Of a stretch of DNA of 64,000 nucleotides, positions 1 to 8,982 are shown piece by piece. Made by a program: the position numbers and the translations under genes. Position 1 is the first letter of the stretch, and each line of letters starts with the position of its first letter. The notes under the pieces were generated by a model. The model saw nothing but the letters and a program-made list of their open reading frames with translations, did no database searches and had not been told where the DNA came from. Source of the stretch: Aminicella lysinilytica (GTDB taxonomy: Bacteria > Bacillota > Clostridia > Peptostreptococcales > Anaerovoracaceae); the NCBI RefSeq assembly GCF_004362975.1, contig NZ_SNXO01000001.1, positions 42,100 through 106,099 of the forward strand, read 5' to 3'.

Positions 1-789
1 AACTTCATTATGCTCAGTCTTGGCCAGTATACCCAGCTTCCAGCATTCCTCGTGGAGCTCCTTCATGAAGGCCTGCACCTGAGGCTTGATGACGCCGAAG
101 TAATGATCCTCCAGCTCCTGACCCTTAGGCGGTTTGGCGCCGAACAAAGTGCGGCCTGTATATATCAGATCTTTTCTCTGATCGTAAATGTCTTTATCTA
201 TGAGGAAATATTCCTGCTCGGGGCCGACGGTGGTCCGGACCGATGTGACCTCCTCGTTGCCGAAAAGCTTCAAAACTCTCAGGGCCTGTCTGTTGATGGC
301 CTCCATGGAGCGAAGCAGGGGTGTTTTCTTGTCCAGGGCTTCGCCGCTGTAGGAACAAAAAGCAGTCGGTATGCAAAGGACGTCCTCTTTTATAAATGCG
401 TAGGATGACGGATCCCAGGCCGTATAGCCTCTGGCCTCAAAGGTGGCGCGCAGGCCTCCTGATGGAAAACTGGATGCGTCGGGTTCTCCCTGCACCAGCT
501 CTTTGCCGGAGAATTCCATGATGACCTTGCCGTCGCCGGCCGGTTCGATGAAACTATCATGCTTTTCGGCTGTGATGCCGGTCATTGGCTGGAACCAGTG
601 GGTGAAATGTGTAGCACCCTTTTCTACAGCCCAGTCCTTCATGGCGTTGGCCACAATATTGGCGGCTGCCGGATCAAGTTTCTTTCCGTTCTTGATGGTG
701 CGCTGCACCTGCCTGTAGGTCTCCTTAGGCAGCCTGTCTCTCATGACAGTGTCGTTGAATACCATGGACCCGAACAATTCTGCTATCAT
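1..789 (-). CDS. glnN: Glutamine synthetase type III, N-terminal part (runs off the window)
   Basis: Reading leftward from the ATG at 789-787 gives 263 open codons to the window edge, so the C-terminal part lies outside. The product begins [13 protein letters not shown] and contains [10 protein letters not shown] near residue 210, a stretch typical of the large type III (GlnN) glutamine synthetases, which make glutamine from glutamate, ammonia and ATP in the cytoplasm. An AAGGAAG ribosome binding site lies just upstream of the start. The gene diverges from a type I synthetase and an ANTAR regulator, so this is a nitrogen-assimilation locus. A terminator-like hairpin in its leader suggests control by transcription attenuation. 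The identification is firm; only the missing 3' end limits it. Confidence 0.9.
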   Translation of the reverse strand, partial: MIAELFGSMVFNDTVMRDRLPKETYRQVQRTIKNGKKLDPAAANIVANAMKDWAVEKGATHFTHWFQPMTGITAEKHDSFIEPAGDGKVIMEFSGKELVQGEPDASSFPSGGLRATFEARGYTAWDPSSYAFIKEDVLCIPTAFCSYSGEALDKKTPLLRSMEAINRQALRVLKLFGNEEVTSVRTTVGPEQEYFLIDKDIYDQRKDLIYTGRTLFGAKPPKGQELEDHYFGVIKPQVQAFMKELHEECWKLGILAKTEHNEV

Positions 790-810
790 ATTACTTAACT
801 TCCTTTCCAA

Positions 811-859
811 AAATATAAAAAACAACGGCGCATAAGGAGGATTCCATACGACGCCGTTG
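811..859 (-). terminator. Leader hairpin with U-tract upstream of glnN (candidate attenuator)
   Basis: On the minus strand an 8-bp perfect stem, CAACGGCG pairing with CGCCGTTG (852-859 with 823-830), is followed by TTTTTTATATTT. This is an intrinsic-terminator layout placed between the glnN promoter and its start codon. A direct repeat CAACGGCAACGG at the 5' side of the stem gives an alternative partner for the 3' arm. The likely role is premature termination relieved by an antiterminator, plausibly the ANTAR protein at 2281-2856; that link is inference. Confidence 0.65.
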
Positions 860-903
860 CCGTTGCTTTTTACTTTACTTTTTCTTATTTCTAGGATGTG
901 CCC

Positions 904-932
904 ATTCTACAACGATATTTGGTATTTGTCAA
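904..932 (-). promoter_or_regulatory. Sigma-70-type promoter of glnN
   Basis: On the minus strand TTGACA (932-927) and TAGAAT (909-904) are separated by exactly 17 bp. Transcription would start near 897, giving a leader of about 110 nt that includes the hairpin at 811-859. Confidence 0.75.
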
Positions 933-960
933 CAGTATTTTATAAAAAAGTTTGTTTATA

Positions 961-989
961 TTGACAAATTTATAAATCAGGAATAAAAT
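961..989 (+). promoter_or_regulatory. Sigma-70-type promoter of glnA
   Basis: TTGACA at 961-966 and TAAAAT at 984-989 with a 17-bp spacer lie 36 bp before the glnA start. It is arranged back to back with the glnN promoter. Confidence 0.75.
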
Positions 990-1025
990 ATCCCTAAATT
1001 ATTTTTTTGAAAAAGGAGAGAGATC

Positions 1026-2225
1026 ATGTATTCTTACGAAGATATAATGACATTCGTAGAGGAAGAAGATGTAAGATTCATAAGGCTTGCATTCTGCGAT
1101 GTCAAAGGGGTACAGAAGAATATCGCCATAATGCCGGGAGAACTTAAGCGGGCCTTTGAAAGCGGCATTTCCTTCGATGCCTCGGCTATAGAGGGCTTCG
1201 GCGCAGAAACAAAATCAGACTTATTTTTGTTCCCGGATCCCCAGACCCTGGTGACTTTGCCATGGAGGCCGACCGAAGGCAGAGTGGTGCGCATGTTCTG
1301 CGACATCAGACACCCGGACGGGTCGCCCTTTGCCCTGGATGGCAGGCGTATACTCGCAGACGCAGTGGAGGCCGCCGCCGCAGAAGGTATTAAGTGTTTC
1401 TTCGGCGCGGAGTTTGAATTCTATCTTTTCAAGACGGACGATGACGGAAATCCTACTATTTCCCCTTATGACAGCGCCGGATATTTCGATATAGCTCCGG
1501 CGGACAGAGGCGAGAATATCAGAAGAGAAATCTGCATCAACCTGGACGAAATGGGCATCAGACCCGAGGCATCCCATCATGAAGAGGGACCGGGCCAGCA
1601 GGAAATCGACTTCAAGTTTTCCGATCCCCTTTCGGCTGCAGATAACGCCACTGCCTTCAAGAATGTAGTGAAGATGATCGCCATGGCCAATGGGGCGGCA
1701 GCTGATTTTTCGCCGAGGCCTCTGGATGGCAAGAGCGGCAACGGCATGCATATCAATATGTCTGTCAGTTCTGATGACGGGCGTGATGTGCAGGAGCAGT
1801 TCATGGCCGGGATCATGGAGCATATCAGGGAAATCACATATTTTCTAGATCCTCTGGAAAGCTCTTACGCACGGCTTGGAGAGTTTAAGGCACCTAAGTT
1901 CGTGACCTGGTCGCCTGAGAACAGATCGCAGCTCATAAGGATACCGGCTGCAGCTCCAGAAAACCGCCGCATCGAGCTAAGGTCGCCGGATCCTGCGGCT
2001 AATCCGTATATTGCCTACGCTCTGCTGATTTACGCGGGCATAGACGGTATAGAAAGAGAACTTGCGGCCTGCGAACCTTCAAATACTAATCTTTACAGGG
2101 CTGAGGAAGCGGATACCCGCGGCCTTGGAAAATTGCCGGAGACTCTGGAGGAAGCAAGGCAGCTGGCCAAGTCCAGCGCCATTGTAAGGGAAGTCCTGCC
2201 GGCAGAACTGGTAGAGCAGATATAG
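1026..2225 (+). CDS. glnA: Glutamine synthetase, type I
   Basis: 399 residues; ATP-dependent ligation of ammonia to glutamate. Visible family signatures are the metal-binding GAEFEFYLF near residue 126, EGPGQQEIDF near residue 185, the NGMHINMS histidine segment near 240, and the ATP/glutamate-binding run ending in RIELRSPDPAANPY near 330. It is shorter than most GlnA proteins (about 440 residues). The C-terminal region is short and I see no obvious adenylylation tyrosine motif, which fits the Firmicute alpha type. The GGAGAG ribosome binding site precedes the ATG. It is followed directly by the ANTAR protein gene, which suggests one transcript. Having both GlnN and GlnA is common in Clostridia. 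Confidence 0.92.
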   Translation: MYSYEDIMTFVEEEDVRFIRLAFCDVKGVQKNIAIMPGELKRAFESGISFDASAIEGFGAETKSDLFLFPDPQTLVTLPWRPTEGRVVRMFCDIRHPDGSPFALDGRRILADAVEAAAAEGIKCFFGAEFEFYLFKTDDDGNPTISPYDSAGYFDIAPADRGENIRREICINLDEMGIRPEASHHEEGPGQQEIDFKFSDPLSAADNATAFKNVVKMIAMANGAAADFSPRPLDGKSGNGMHINMSVSSDDGRDVQEQFMAGIMEHIREITYFLDPLESSYARLGEFKAPKFVTWSPENRSQLIRIPAAAPENRRIELRSPDPAANPYIAYALLIYAGIDGIERELAACEPSNTNLYRAEEADTRGLGKLPETLEEARQLAKSSAIVREVLPAELVEQI

Positions 2226-2280
2226 GTTGACGCGCCGGACGGTTGCAACTGCCCGGCCTATACAGAGAGGAGAAACTGAC

Positions 2281-2856
2281 ATGGCAGAGAGATACTACGC
2301 AATGATAGTATCTGCCGGGGAAAAGACGGAGAAATCCATTTCCCCTATTTTGTCATCTGATGGTTTCACCAGAACTGTGGCAGTATCCACCGCCGGGACT
2401 GCCAGAAAGCTTGTGGCCGACAGTATGGTAGACCTGGCCATTATAAACTCCCCCCTGCCCGATGACTTCGGGACGCAGCTGGCCCTTGACCTGGCCGAGC
2501 GGAATATCAGCGTGCTTATTTTTGTTAACAGAGACATTTCAGATCAGGTGGCCTCTAAGGTGGAGCCTGCCGGAGTCGTTGTCCTGGCCAAGCCCGTGTC
2601 GCGGCCGGAACTTATACAATCAATCAAGATTCTGAAGGTCATGCGAAGCAAACTCAGGTCTCTTGAAGCGAGAGCCGTTACCGTGGAGACCAAGATGAAG
2701 GAAATCAGCCTGGTCAACCGGGCTAAGTGGCTCCTCATAGACAGGCTGAAAATGAGCGAGGAAGAGGCTCACAGATATATTGAGAAATCGGCCATGGACG
2801 ACTGCGTCAGCAAGAGCGTAATTGCCCAGGGCATAATCAAAACATATGATTCGTAA
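2281..2856 (+). CDS. ANTAR-domain RNA-binding antiterminator with pseudo-receiver
   Basis: 191 residues from the ATG at 2281, chosen because GAGAGGAG lies 6-7 bp upstream. Residues 1-120 fold like a response-regulator receiver, and the KPVSRPEL lysine segment is kept, but the usual phospho-acceptor aspartate region reads AIINSPLPD, so the domain is probably not phosphorylated in the standard way. Residues 125-190 form a coiled-coil and three-helix ANTAR domain, with the family run AKWLLIDRLKMSEEEAHRYI. ANTAR proteins bind paired short hairpins in leader RNA and block terminator formation, often in nitrogen genes. The position beside glnA and opposite glnN supports control of glutamine synthetase leaders; the RNA target itself is not proven here. 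Confidence 0.85.
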   Translation: MAERYYAMIVSAGEKTEKSISPILSSDGFTRTVAVSTAGTARKLVADSMVDLAIINSPLPDDFGTQLALDLAERNISVLIFVNRDISDQVASKVEPAGVVVLAKPVSRPELIQSIKILKVMRSKLRSLEARAVTVETKMKEISLVNRAKWLLIDRLKMSEEEAHRYIEKSAMDDCVSKSVIAQGIIKTYDS

Positions 2857-2899
2857 ACTACCGCAACTGTGACTATTTATGGCATTGCCGGGGATTTTG

Positions 2900-2908
2900 T
2901 GGTATACT
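2900..2908 (+). promoter_or_regulatory. Extended -10 promoter of glnS
   Basis: TGGTATACT at 2900-2908 is an extended -10 element; no good -35 box is seen at the expected distance. It lies about 30 bp before the glnS start. Confidence 0.45.
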
Positions 2909-2938
2909 GTTAGCGTTAATAATTTTCGGAGGAAAACC

Positions 2939-4585
2939 ATGAGTGAGAACAATTCAAACAACTTTATCCACAACATTATAGACAAAGATATCGAGGAGGG
3001 CACCTACGGGGGCAAGGTATACACCAGATTCCCGCCGGAGCCAAACGGATATCTGCATATAGGCCACGCCAAGTCCATCTGCTTGAACTTCAGTACAGCG
3101 CAGAAATATGGCGGCAAGTGCAATCTCAGATATGATGACACTAATCCGGTCAAGGAGGACGTAGAATACGTAGACTCCATCGAGGAAGATGTTAAGTGGC
3201 TGGGATTCACATGGGAGAAGAGGCTTTGGGCTTCCAATTACTTCGACACCATGTACAAGGCGGCTATTGAGCTCATCAATAAGGGCAAGGCTTATGTTGA
3301 TGATCTGACGCCGGAGCAGATGCGCGAATACCGCGGCACATTGAAAGAGCCGGGCAAAGAAAGCCACTGCAGGAACCAGAGCGTTGAAGAGAATCTCTCT
3401 TTGTTCGAGGACATGCGGGCAGGAAAGTTCGCTGACGGCGAGAGAGTGCTCAGGGCTAAAATCGATATGGCATCGCCTAACATCAATCTGCGCGACCCTA
3501 TCATCTACAGAATAGCCCACATCGAGCACCATAACACAGGTAACAAATGGTGCATTTACCCTATGTACGACTTTGCGCACCCTATTGAGGACGCTATCGA
3601 GGGCATAACCCATTCCATCTGCACATTGGAATTCGAAGACCACAGACCTTTGTACGAGTGGGTTTTGAACGAGGTCGGCTTCTGGCCGCACCCGCCTAAG
3701 CAGATAGAATTCGCCAGGCTGAACCTGACTAACACGGTCATGAGCAAAAGGCTGCTTAAGGGCCTTGTCGATGACGGCGTTGTTGACGGCTGGGACGATC
3801 CGAGGATGCCGACAATCGCCGGCCTTCGCAGACGCGGTTATACGCCGGAGGCTATCCGCGAGTTCTGCGAGGAGATCGGAGTGGCTAAATCCAACAGCAC
3901 CATCGAGGTGGCCATGCTGGAGCACTGCGTCAGGACGGATCTGCAGAATCGTGTTGAGAGCAGAAACGTAGTCGAGGATCCGATCAAAGTGGTCATTACC
4001 AACTATCCTGAGGGACAGTCGGAAATGGTCGAGATCGAGAATAACAGAAACGTACCGGAGATGGGCAGCCGCAAGGTGCCTTTCTCCAGAGAGATATATG
4101 TAGACGGAGCTGACTTTATGGAAGAGCCTGTAAAGAAGTATTTCCGCCTGTTCCCGGGCAACGAGGTCCGCGTCAAGGGGGCTTACTTCGTCAAGTGCGA
4201 GTCAGTTGTGAAGAACGATGATGGTTCTATTAAGGAACTGCACTGCACTTACGACCCTGCCACCAAGAGCGGTGAAGGGTTCGAGGGCCGCAAGGTCAAG
4301 GGAACCATACATTTCGTAGACGCCGCCACGGCAATCAAGATCAGGATCAGGAACTACAATTACCTGATGATCGATGACGAGAATGGAAATCAGGTACTGA
4401 ATCCGGATTCTGTAGTGGACACCTGGGGCTACGCTGAGCCGTCTTTGGCAGAAGCGAAGCCGGGAGAACGTTTCCAGTTCTTCCGCCACGGCTATTACAT
4501 TGCCGACAGTGAGCTGACGACAGACACAGAGAAGGTCTTCAACAGGATCGTTGACCTGAAGAGCTCCTGGAAACCGAAGAAGTAG
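2939..4585 (+). CDS. glnS: Glutaminyl-tRNA synthetase
   Basis: 548 residues from the ATG at 2939, which follows CGGAGGAAAA. Class I synthetase: the HIGH motif is seen as [15 protein letters not shown] near residue 35 and the KMSKS-like loop as VMSKR near residue 270, followed by the beta-barrel anticodon-binding domains. It charges tRNA-Gln with glutamine directly. Many Firmicutes lack GlnRS and use the GatCAB transamidation route, so its presence next to two glutamine synthetases is worth noting. It ends at a strong terminator (4684-4727). Confidence 0.95.
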   Translation: MSENNSNNFIHNIIDKDIEEGTYGGKVYTRFPPEPNGYLHIGHAKSICLNFSTAQKYGGKCNLRYDDTNPVKEDVEYVDSIEEDVKWLGFTWEKRLWASNYFDTMYKAAIELINKGKAYVDDLTPEQMREYRGTLKEPGKESHCRNQSVEENLSLFEDMRAGKFADGERVLRAKIDMASPNINLRDPIIYRIAHIEHHNTGNKWCIYPMYDFAHPIEDAIEGITHSICTLEFEDHRPLYEWVLNEVGFWPHPPKQIEFARLNLTNTVMSKRLLKGLVDDGVVDGWDDPRMPTIAGLRRRGYTPEAIREFCEEIGVAKSNSTIEVAMLEHCVRTDLQNRVESRNVVEDPIKVVITNYPEGQSEMVEIENNRNVPEMGSRKVPFSREIYVDGADFMEEPVKKYFRLFPGNEVRVKGAYFVKCESVVKNDDGSIKELHCTYDPATKSGEGFEGRKVKGTIHFVDAATAIKIRIRNYNYLMIDDENGNQVLNPDSVVDTWGYAEPSLAEAKPGERFQFFRHGYYIADSELTTDTEKVFNRIVDLKSSWKPKK

Positions 4586-4631
4586 ATATGTTTCGAAGAA
4601 CTTGGGCTTTCAGATATACAGGAACTAAAAG

Positions 4632-4855
4632 TTCTACTTTTGCGGGTCAAAATACTTGAGAAGTAGAAAAAGTTATAGACAGAAGCACTACATACAGCCA
4701 TTGCTGCAATGTGGTGCTCTCTTTTTTCTACTAGAAACAAAGAAACATGTTGAAAAGTAGAAATTAGGGTACTTTTCTGATTAAGTTTTGTCAGGTTGAC
4801 AATATAAAACTCAGATTTTTCTACTGGATGCGGAAAACAGTGCTTAAAAGTAGAA
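4632..4855. repeat. Three evenly spaced 37-bp units with 7-bp inverted ends
   Basis: The 531-bp gap between glnS and the next gene holds three units of the form TTCTACT-N23-AGTAGAA at 4632-4668, 4726-4762 and 4819-4855. All are exactly 37 bp and start 94 and 93 bp apart. The outer 7-8 bp and the bases just inside the right end (TTGA or CTTA before AAAGTAGAA) are conserved, while the 23-bp centres differ. The glnS terminator sits in the first gap. The rest of the interval (4860-5030) is AT-rich and shows no gene. Confidence 0.8.
4684..4727 (+). terminator. Intrinsic terminator of glnS
   Basis: AGCACTACAT pairs with ATGTGGTGCT (one G-U pair), enclosing CAGC-CATT-GCTG, and is followed by CTCTTTTTT. 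Confidence 0.8.
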
Positions 4856-5035
4856 AAAATGAAAAGTGATGGTTGTGTGAAGAAAAAAATGATTAATAAA
4901 CTCATCCGACTATAAGCAAGTAATTTATCGATTTGTCGTGGTGACGCATTATTAGTGGCATGCACACTAAATATCGGCTGAATTGTCCATAAAGTTGTGT
5001 AGCGCAACAATTTAACAAATCGTGAGAAAGCTCCA

Positions 5036-5064
5036 TTGACACCGTGAAAACATGTAGGTATACT
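5036..5064 (+). promoter_or_regulatory. Promoter of the sodium symporter gene
   Basis: TTGACA at 5036-5041, a 17-bp spacer and TATACT at 5059-5064, 53 bp before the start codon. Confidence 0.8.
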
Positions 5065-5116
5065 TATTGATACATAGCAATTTATAATATATTGCTTATT
5101 ATTGAGGAGGTAGTTA

Positions 5117-6517
5117 ATGGAACAGCAGAGTAAGGGCCAGTGGGGAAGTAATTTCGGATTCCTTATGGCGGCCGTAGGTTCGGCAGTTGGATTGGGCAAC
5201 CTGTGGGGATTCCCGTATAAGATGGGAAACAACGGAGGATTTGCATTTCTTATAATTTATCTGGTACTGGTAGCGTTCGTTGGCGTAGTAGTTACGCTGG
5301 CAGAGTTGTCCTTAGGACGTAAGTCTGGTATGGGAGTAGTAGGCGCCTATGAATCGATCAGCAAAAAGTACTCCTTTGTAGGTTGGTTCGGCTGGATATC
5401 GCCGATGCTGATACTGGGATTCTATTCTATGCTGGGCGGATATTGCATCAAGTACGCTATCGCTAATCTGGGCGACCTGTTTAATGCCAGCTGGGGCGTT
5501 AACGGGGCAGAGAGCGCCACATATTTTTCGACTTTCTATGGAGACCAGATCCAGACATCAGTGATGTCGCTTATATTTGTGCTCCTGACAATACTTATTG
5601 TTAAGGGTGGCGTTTCAGGGGGAATAGAAAAGTTCTCCAAATTTGCCATGCCGGCTCTCTTCTTTATGCTTTTGATTGTTATCATCAGAAGTGTGACTCT
5701 GGATGGCGCCGGAGCAGGACTGAGCTTCATGTTCAAGCCTAATTTCGAAGTATTCAAGGGAACGGGTTGGATCAGCGTCCTGGCTTCAGCTGGCGGTCAG
5801 ATGTTCTTCTCCTTGTCACTGGGCATGGGCATTATGATCACTTACGGATCATATATGAGAAAAGATGAAAACCTGGAAAGAAACGCCATAATCGTTCCTA
5901 TGGCAGACACAACTATTGCTATAATGGCAGGTCTGGCTGTAATGCCGGCTGTTTTCGCAGCAGGCTTAGATCCGGCAGGCGGTCCTGGACTTCTGTTCGT
6001 AACTCTTCAGACCGTATTCCAGGCTATGGGTTCTGCAGGTCCTATATTCGGATTCCTGCTGTATGCGCTTGTATTCATTGCTGCTATCACATCATCGATT
6101 TCTCTGTTGGAAACCGTATGCGCAGTTGTCATGGACAAACGCATGGAAAAGGGAAAGACAATTAACAGAACAGCGATCACATGGATCATGGGAGCTATAG
6201 TAGCTGCCGAAGCAGTGTTCGTATCATTAGACGGACTTGGCTCCAATGGATTCATACAGATATTCGGTCAGGGCTGCTGGCTCGATACCTTCGATCTGGT
6301 TTCCGAGGGCATACTGATGCCACTTGGCGCATTGATCATGTCGATAATATTCGGCTGGATCAGACCGGGATACACAGATGACGAGATATCACTGGATGCT
6401 GGCGGATTCAAGATAGAGAAGTATTTCCACTTCTGCATCAAATTCATAGTGCCAGTAATAATGGTACTGGTTCTGGCTGGACAGATCGATTCATTCTTCG
6501 GACTGGGATGGTTCTAG
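5117..6517 (+). CDS. Sodium-dependent amino-acid transporter, NSS (SNF) family
   Basis: 466 residues, polytopic membrane protein with about 11-12 hydrophobic segments. The first segment contains GSAVGLGNLWGFPY, the unwound TM1 sodium- and substrate-binding signature of the neurotransmitter:sodium symporter family (MhsT, LeuT, TnaT type). These carriers import amino acids with Na+. Start ATG 5117 follows GAGGAGG. It has its own promoter and a terminator at 6541-6580, so it is a single-gene unit. The substrate cannot be told; a hydrophobic or aromatic amino acid would suit an amino-acid fermenter. Confidence 0.9.
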   Translation: MEQQSKGQWGSNFGFLMAAVGSAVGLGNLWGFPYKMGNNGGFAFLIIYLVLVAFVGVVVTLAELSLGRKSGMGVVGAYESISKKYSFVGWFGWISPMLILGFYSMLGGYCIKYAIANLGDLFNASWGVNGAESATYFSTFYGDQIQTSVMSLIFVLLTILIVKGGVSGGIEKFSKFAMPALFFMLLIVIIRSVTLDGAGAGLSFMFKPNFEVFKGTGWISVLASAGGQMFFSLSLGMGIMITYGSYMRKDENLERNAIIVPMADTTIAIMAGLAVMPAVFAAGLDPAGGPGLLFVTLQTVFQAMGSAGPIFGFLLYALVFIAAITSSISLLETVCAVVMDKRMEKGKTINRTAITWIMGAIVAAEAVFVSLDGLGSNGFIQIFGQGCWLDTFDLVSEGILMPLGALIMSIIFGWIRPGYTDDEISLDAGGFKIEKYFHFCIKFIVPVIMVLVLAGQIDSFFGLGWF

Positions 6518-6540
6518 CAAGTAATTGCACAAACATAAAT

Positions 6541-6580
6541 AAAAGACTGGCCCTTGGGAAACCTCGCGCCAGTCTTTTTA
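6541..6580. terminator. Terminator between convergent transporter genes
   Basis: AAAAGACTGGC pairs with GCCAGTCTTTTT around a 16-nt loop. The A- and T-rich flanks let it serve both the symporter gene (+) and the antiporter gene (-). Confidence 0.8.
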
Positions 6581-6605
6581 CGTTGATAATTATTATCCTG
6601 ATTTA

Positions 6606-8024
6606 TCAGACCATCGGTAACTTGAAGGTCAGAATGGTAAACAGTATCATGCCGAACAAGGCGAATGGATAAGTTGCTCCATATCCTGCGCCAGGCTCGT
6701 CACAGCCTAGGGCTTCAGTAGCTGCGCCAAGACCCGGAGTGGATGTCATGCCTCCGCAGAGAGCACCGGACAGCATTACCCAGTTGATCTTGAAGACATA
6801 GCGTCCAACGATGAAGCCAACCAGTATAGCAATAGCTCCGATGACGAATCCCAGAACAGCTACTATCAATCCGGAAACTGAAGAAATACATGCGTTGATG
6901 GCGCCATATCCGTAATTCAGACCTACGATAGCTAGGAAGAACACCAGGCCCAGCTCTCTGATCTCCGACAGGATCTTAGGATCCATACGGAAGTGAAGAG
7001 GTCCTATATCTCCTATATAGCCAAGGAGCAGTGACGCTATGAGCACTCCGCCTGTGGCTCCCAGATTTACATAACCCAGAGGACCCATGTAAATATTGAT
7101 ACTTCCAAGGAGATAACCGGCTACGCATACTATGGAGTAGCCCATGATATTGAAAGGCACTTGTTTGACTTGCCGGACTTTCAGGTTCTGGGATGCCTTC
7201 TCCATTTCTATATAATATTGTCGTTTCTCTTCAGCAACATCGAACTTAAATACCATGTTGAAGAAGTTCATGGCCAGTATGACGACTATTACGCCGAATG
7301 GATAACTGACCGCATGGCCCATTCCGACTTGCGCCACGGCGTTCTTAACATATTCGTTCTGCTGATCCTTGGTGATCTTGGCAGGAACGTTCTTAGTACT
7401 TAGTTTGTATTTGTCGCCTAAGTTGATCATTTTAATGGCGGCGACTTTCTCTGATTCTTTCAGATTTGAGTAGTCTGTGGCTACTTCATTGGCGTGGGAT
7501 TCCGATGATTCCAGGGCTGCGCCCAGTCCCGGCGAGCTGGTGAGCGCGCCAGTGTAGATGCCTGCCACAGCATAGGCGTTGCTGCCTTTCACGATGAATG
7601 TGGCACCGTATGTAACGCCTGCGCCGACAAAGGTTATAAGTATGCCCAGTACGACGAACTTGGCACCGTATTTTTTGATAACAACTCCCAGATCCTTCGC
7701 GGCCAGTAAACCTAAGGCCGAAATAAAGAATACCAGGGAGGCCGAGAAGAAATAATCGCTGACTACATTGCCGTTGTTATTGACGAAAATGTTGGTAGCT
7801 ACTTTATAGACTGCCGAACCGTCATCACCGGCCTTGTAGACCTGATCCGCGTACTTGTAAACTGCCCAGCCGATAACGAGACCGACGAACAGCGCACCCG
7901 ACGCGCCGAAACTGAACTTGCCGAACTTGATCTTGCCAAACAACAGTCCGAGAGCGATAGTCACGAACATGAGGATGAAAGGATTCAGCAGCAGGCTCCA
8001 GAAGTCAAATTGTATAAAACTCAT
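6606..8024 (-). CDS. AspT/YidE-type (AAEx) membrane transporter
   Basis: 472 residues from the ATG at 8024, which follows TTGGAGGAC. It is two homologous membrane halves, each with the duplicated family signature: GALTSSPGLGAALE near residue 162 and GGMTSTPGLGAATE near residue 435. These are hallmarks of the aspartate:alanine exchanger family. The loop between the halves (about residues 170-270) is hydrophilic, but I do not see the two TrkA-C domains that AspT usually carries, so this is a shortened form. Substrate unknown; amino-acid or dicarboxylate exchange is the family expectation. Confidence 0.82.
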   Translation of the reverse strand: MSFIQFDFWSLLLNPFILMFVTIALGLLFGKIKFGKFSFGASGALFVGLVIGWAVYKYADQVYKAGDDGSAVYKVATNIFVNNNGNVVSDYFFSASLVFFISALGLLAAKDLGVVIKKYGAKFVVLGILITFVGAGVTYGATFIVKGSNAYAVAGIYTGALTSSPGLGAALESSESHANEVATDYSNLKESEKVAAIKMINLGDKYKLSTKNVPAKITKDQQNEYVKNAVAQVGMGHAVSYPFGVIVVILAMNFFNMVFKFDVAEEKRQYYIEMEKASQNLKVRQVKQVPFNIMGYSIVCVAGYLLGSINIYMGPLGYVNLGATGGVLIASLLLGYIGDIGPLHFRMDPKILSEIRELGLVFFLAIVGLNYGYGAINACISSVSGLIVAVLGFVIGAIAILVGFIVGRYVFKINWVMLSGALCGGMTSTPGLGAATEALGCDEPGAGYGATYPFALFGMILFTILTFKLPMV

Positions 8025-8249
8025 TTTGTCCTCCAACTCAATCAATAATTTAATAATTCTTACAATTAATTATATACGAAAAAGCCGGGCTCATGGGAAG
8101 TTAAATTCGGTATAATTGTTCTATTTTTGTACATTGCTGACTTGCTTTAATTGGCTGAATTTCAACACTTTAGCAGGGTAAAACAATTACTGCTTGTACT
8201 GGGCGGACATTCATGGTAAAATATGTAAAAGCCACGAGAGGAGATCGAT

Positions 8250-8969
8250 TTGACAGATTACACGCCATACATAATTACACTGATGAAATGCCTGGGAGCC
8301 ATACTCGCCGGCATATTGCTGGGCAACGGCGCAGTATATTTCTTTAACAAAATGCCCGCCAAGTGGTTCTGCGACTACGGCGAGACGCCATCGGCGGAAC
8401 TTCGCGACCCATACACCCAGCGAATCAAAAGTAACCCCTGGAAGTTCGTCTTCACGATGTTTTTTGTTGCCATCGGCGTGTATATGGTCGTCAACGACTG
8501 GCGCTTTGCCATTGCGGCCCTGCTGGCCATATGGCTCATGGTGGAAATGTCCATTGGCGACATCAAGTACGGCATAGTGCCGGACCAGCTGGTGATCCTG
8601 CTGGCAGTGTCGGCCCTGGGCTTCATCGCCTATCACGGCAGTTGGAAGGACTGCGTTTTCGGCGCTCTCATCGGCTTCGGCGTCATGGGATTCATGGGCC
8701 TCCTTGGCAAACTCATGTACAAAAAGGACGCCGTAGGCGGTGGCGATATCAAGCTCTTCGCCAGCCTCGGGCTCCTGACGGGAGTCTATGGCATACTGGC
8801 TATCTTCGTCATGACGACGATATTCAGCGCGGGGCATTTCATATGGCTCCTTTTGCGCAAAAAAGCTAAAAGAACGGATTCGCGGCCTATGGTTCCTTAT
8901 GCGACCCTGGCCACGATCATATATCTGGTCTTCCTGTGGGGAAGGCTGGAGCTATGGCTGACGCTGTAG
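8250..8969 (+). CDS. Prepilin peptidase (type IV, A24 family)
   Basis: 239 residues starting at TTG 8250, chosen because GAGAGGAG lies 6 bp upstream and the first codons encode a membrane segment. It is an aspartic membrane protease with both catalytic motifs: IGDIKYGIVPD near residue 103 and GGGDIKL (the GxGD motif) near residue 165. The N-terminal cysteine-rich methyltransferase domain of PilD is missing, as in TadV/CpaA-like short forms, although the N-terminal extension of about 65 residues is longer than in those. No pilin or secretion genes are in the window, so its substrate is elsewhere. It is followed 13 bp later by a LysR gene. Confidence 0.85.
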   Translation: MTDYTPYIITLMKCLGAILAGILLGNGAVYFFNKMPAKWFCDYGETPSAELRDPYTQRIKSNPWKFVFTMFFVAIGVYMVVNDWRFAIAALLAIWLMVEMSIGDIKYGIVPDQLVILLAVSALGFIAYHGSWKDCVFGALIGFGVMGFMGLLGKLMYKKDAVGGGDIKLFASLGLLTGVYGILAIFVMTTIFSAGHFIWLLLRKKAKRTDSRPMVPYATLATIIYLVFLWGRLELWLTL

Positions 8970-8982
8970 CGGGAGGCGTTTT

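Noticed and set aside
10..798. Plus-strand reading frames over the first 0.8 kb
   Set aside because: They are shadows of the partial glnN gene on the minus strand, which has a clear family match.
4632..4855. Cas12a-type CRISPR repeats, because of the TTTCTAC/GTAGA boxes
   Set aside because: The paired boxes are 23 bp apart instead of about 4, the rest of the 36-bp repeat is not conserved, and no cas gene is near.
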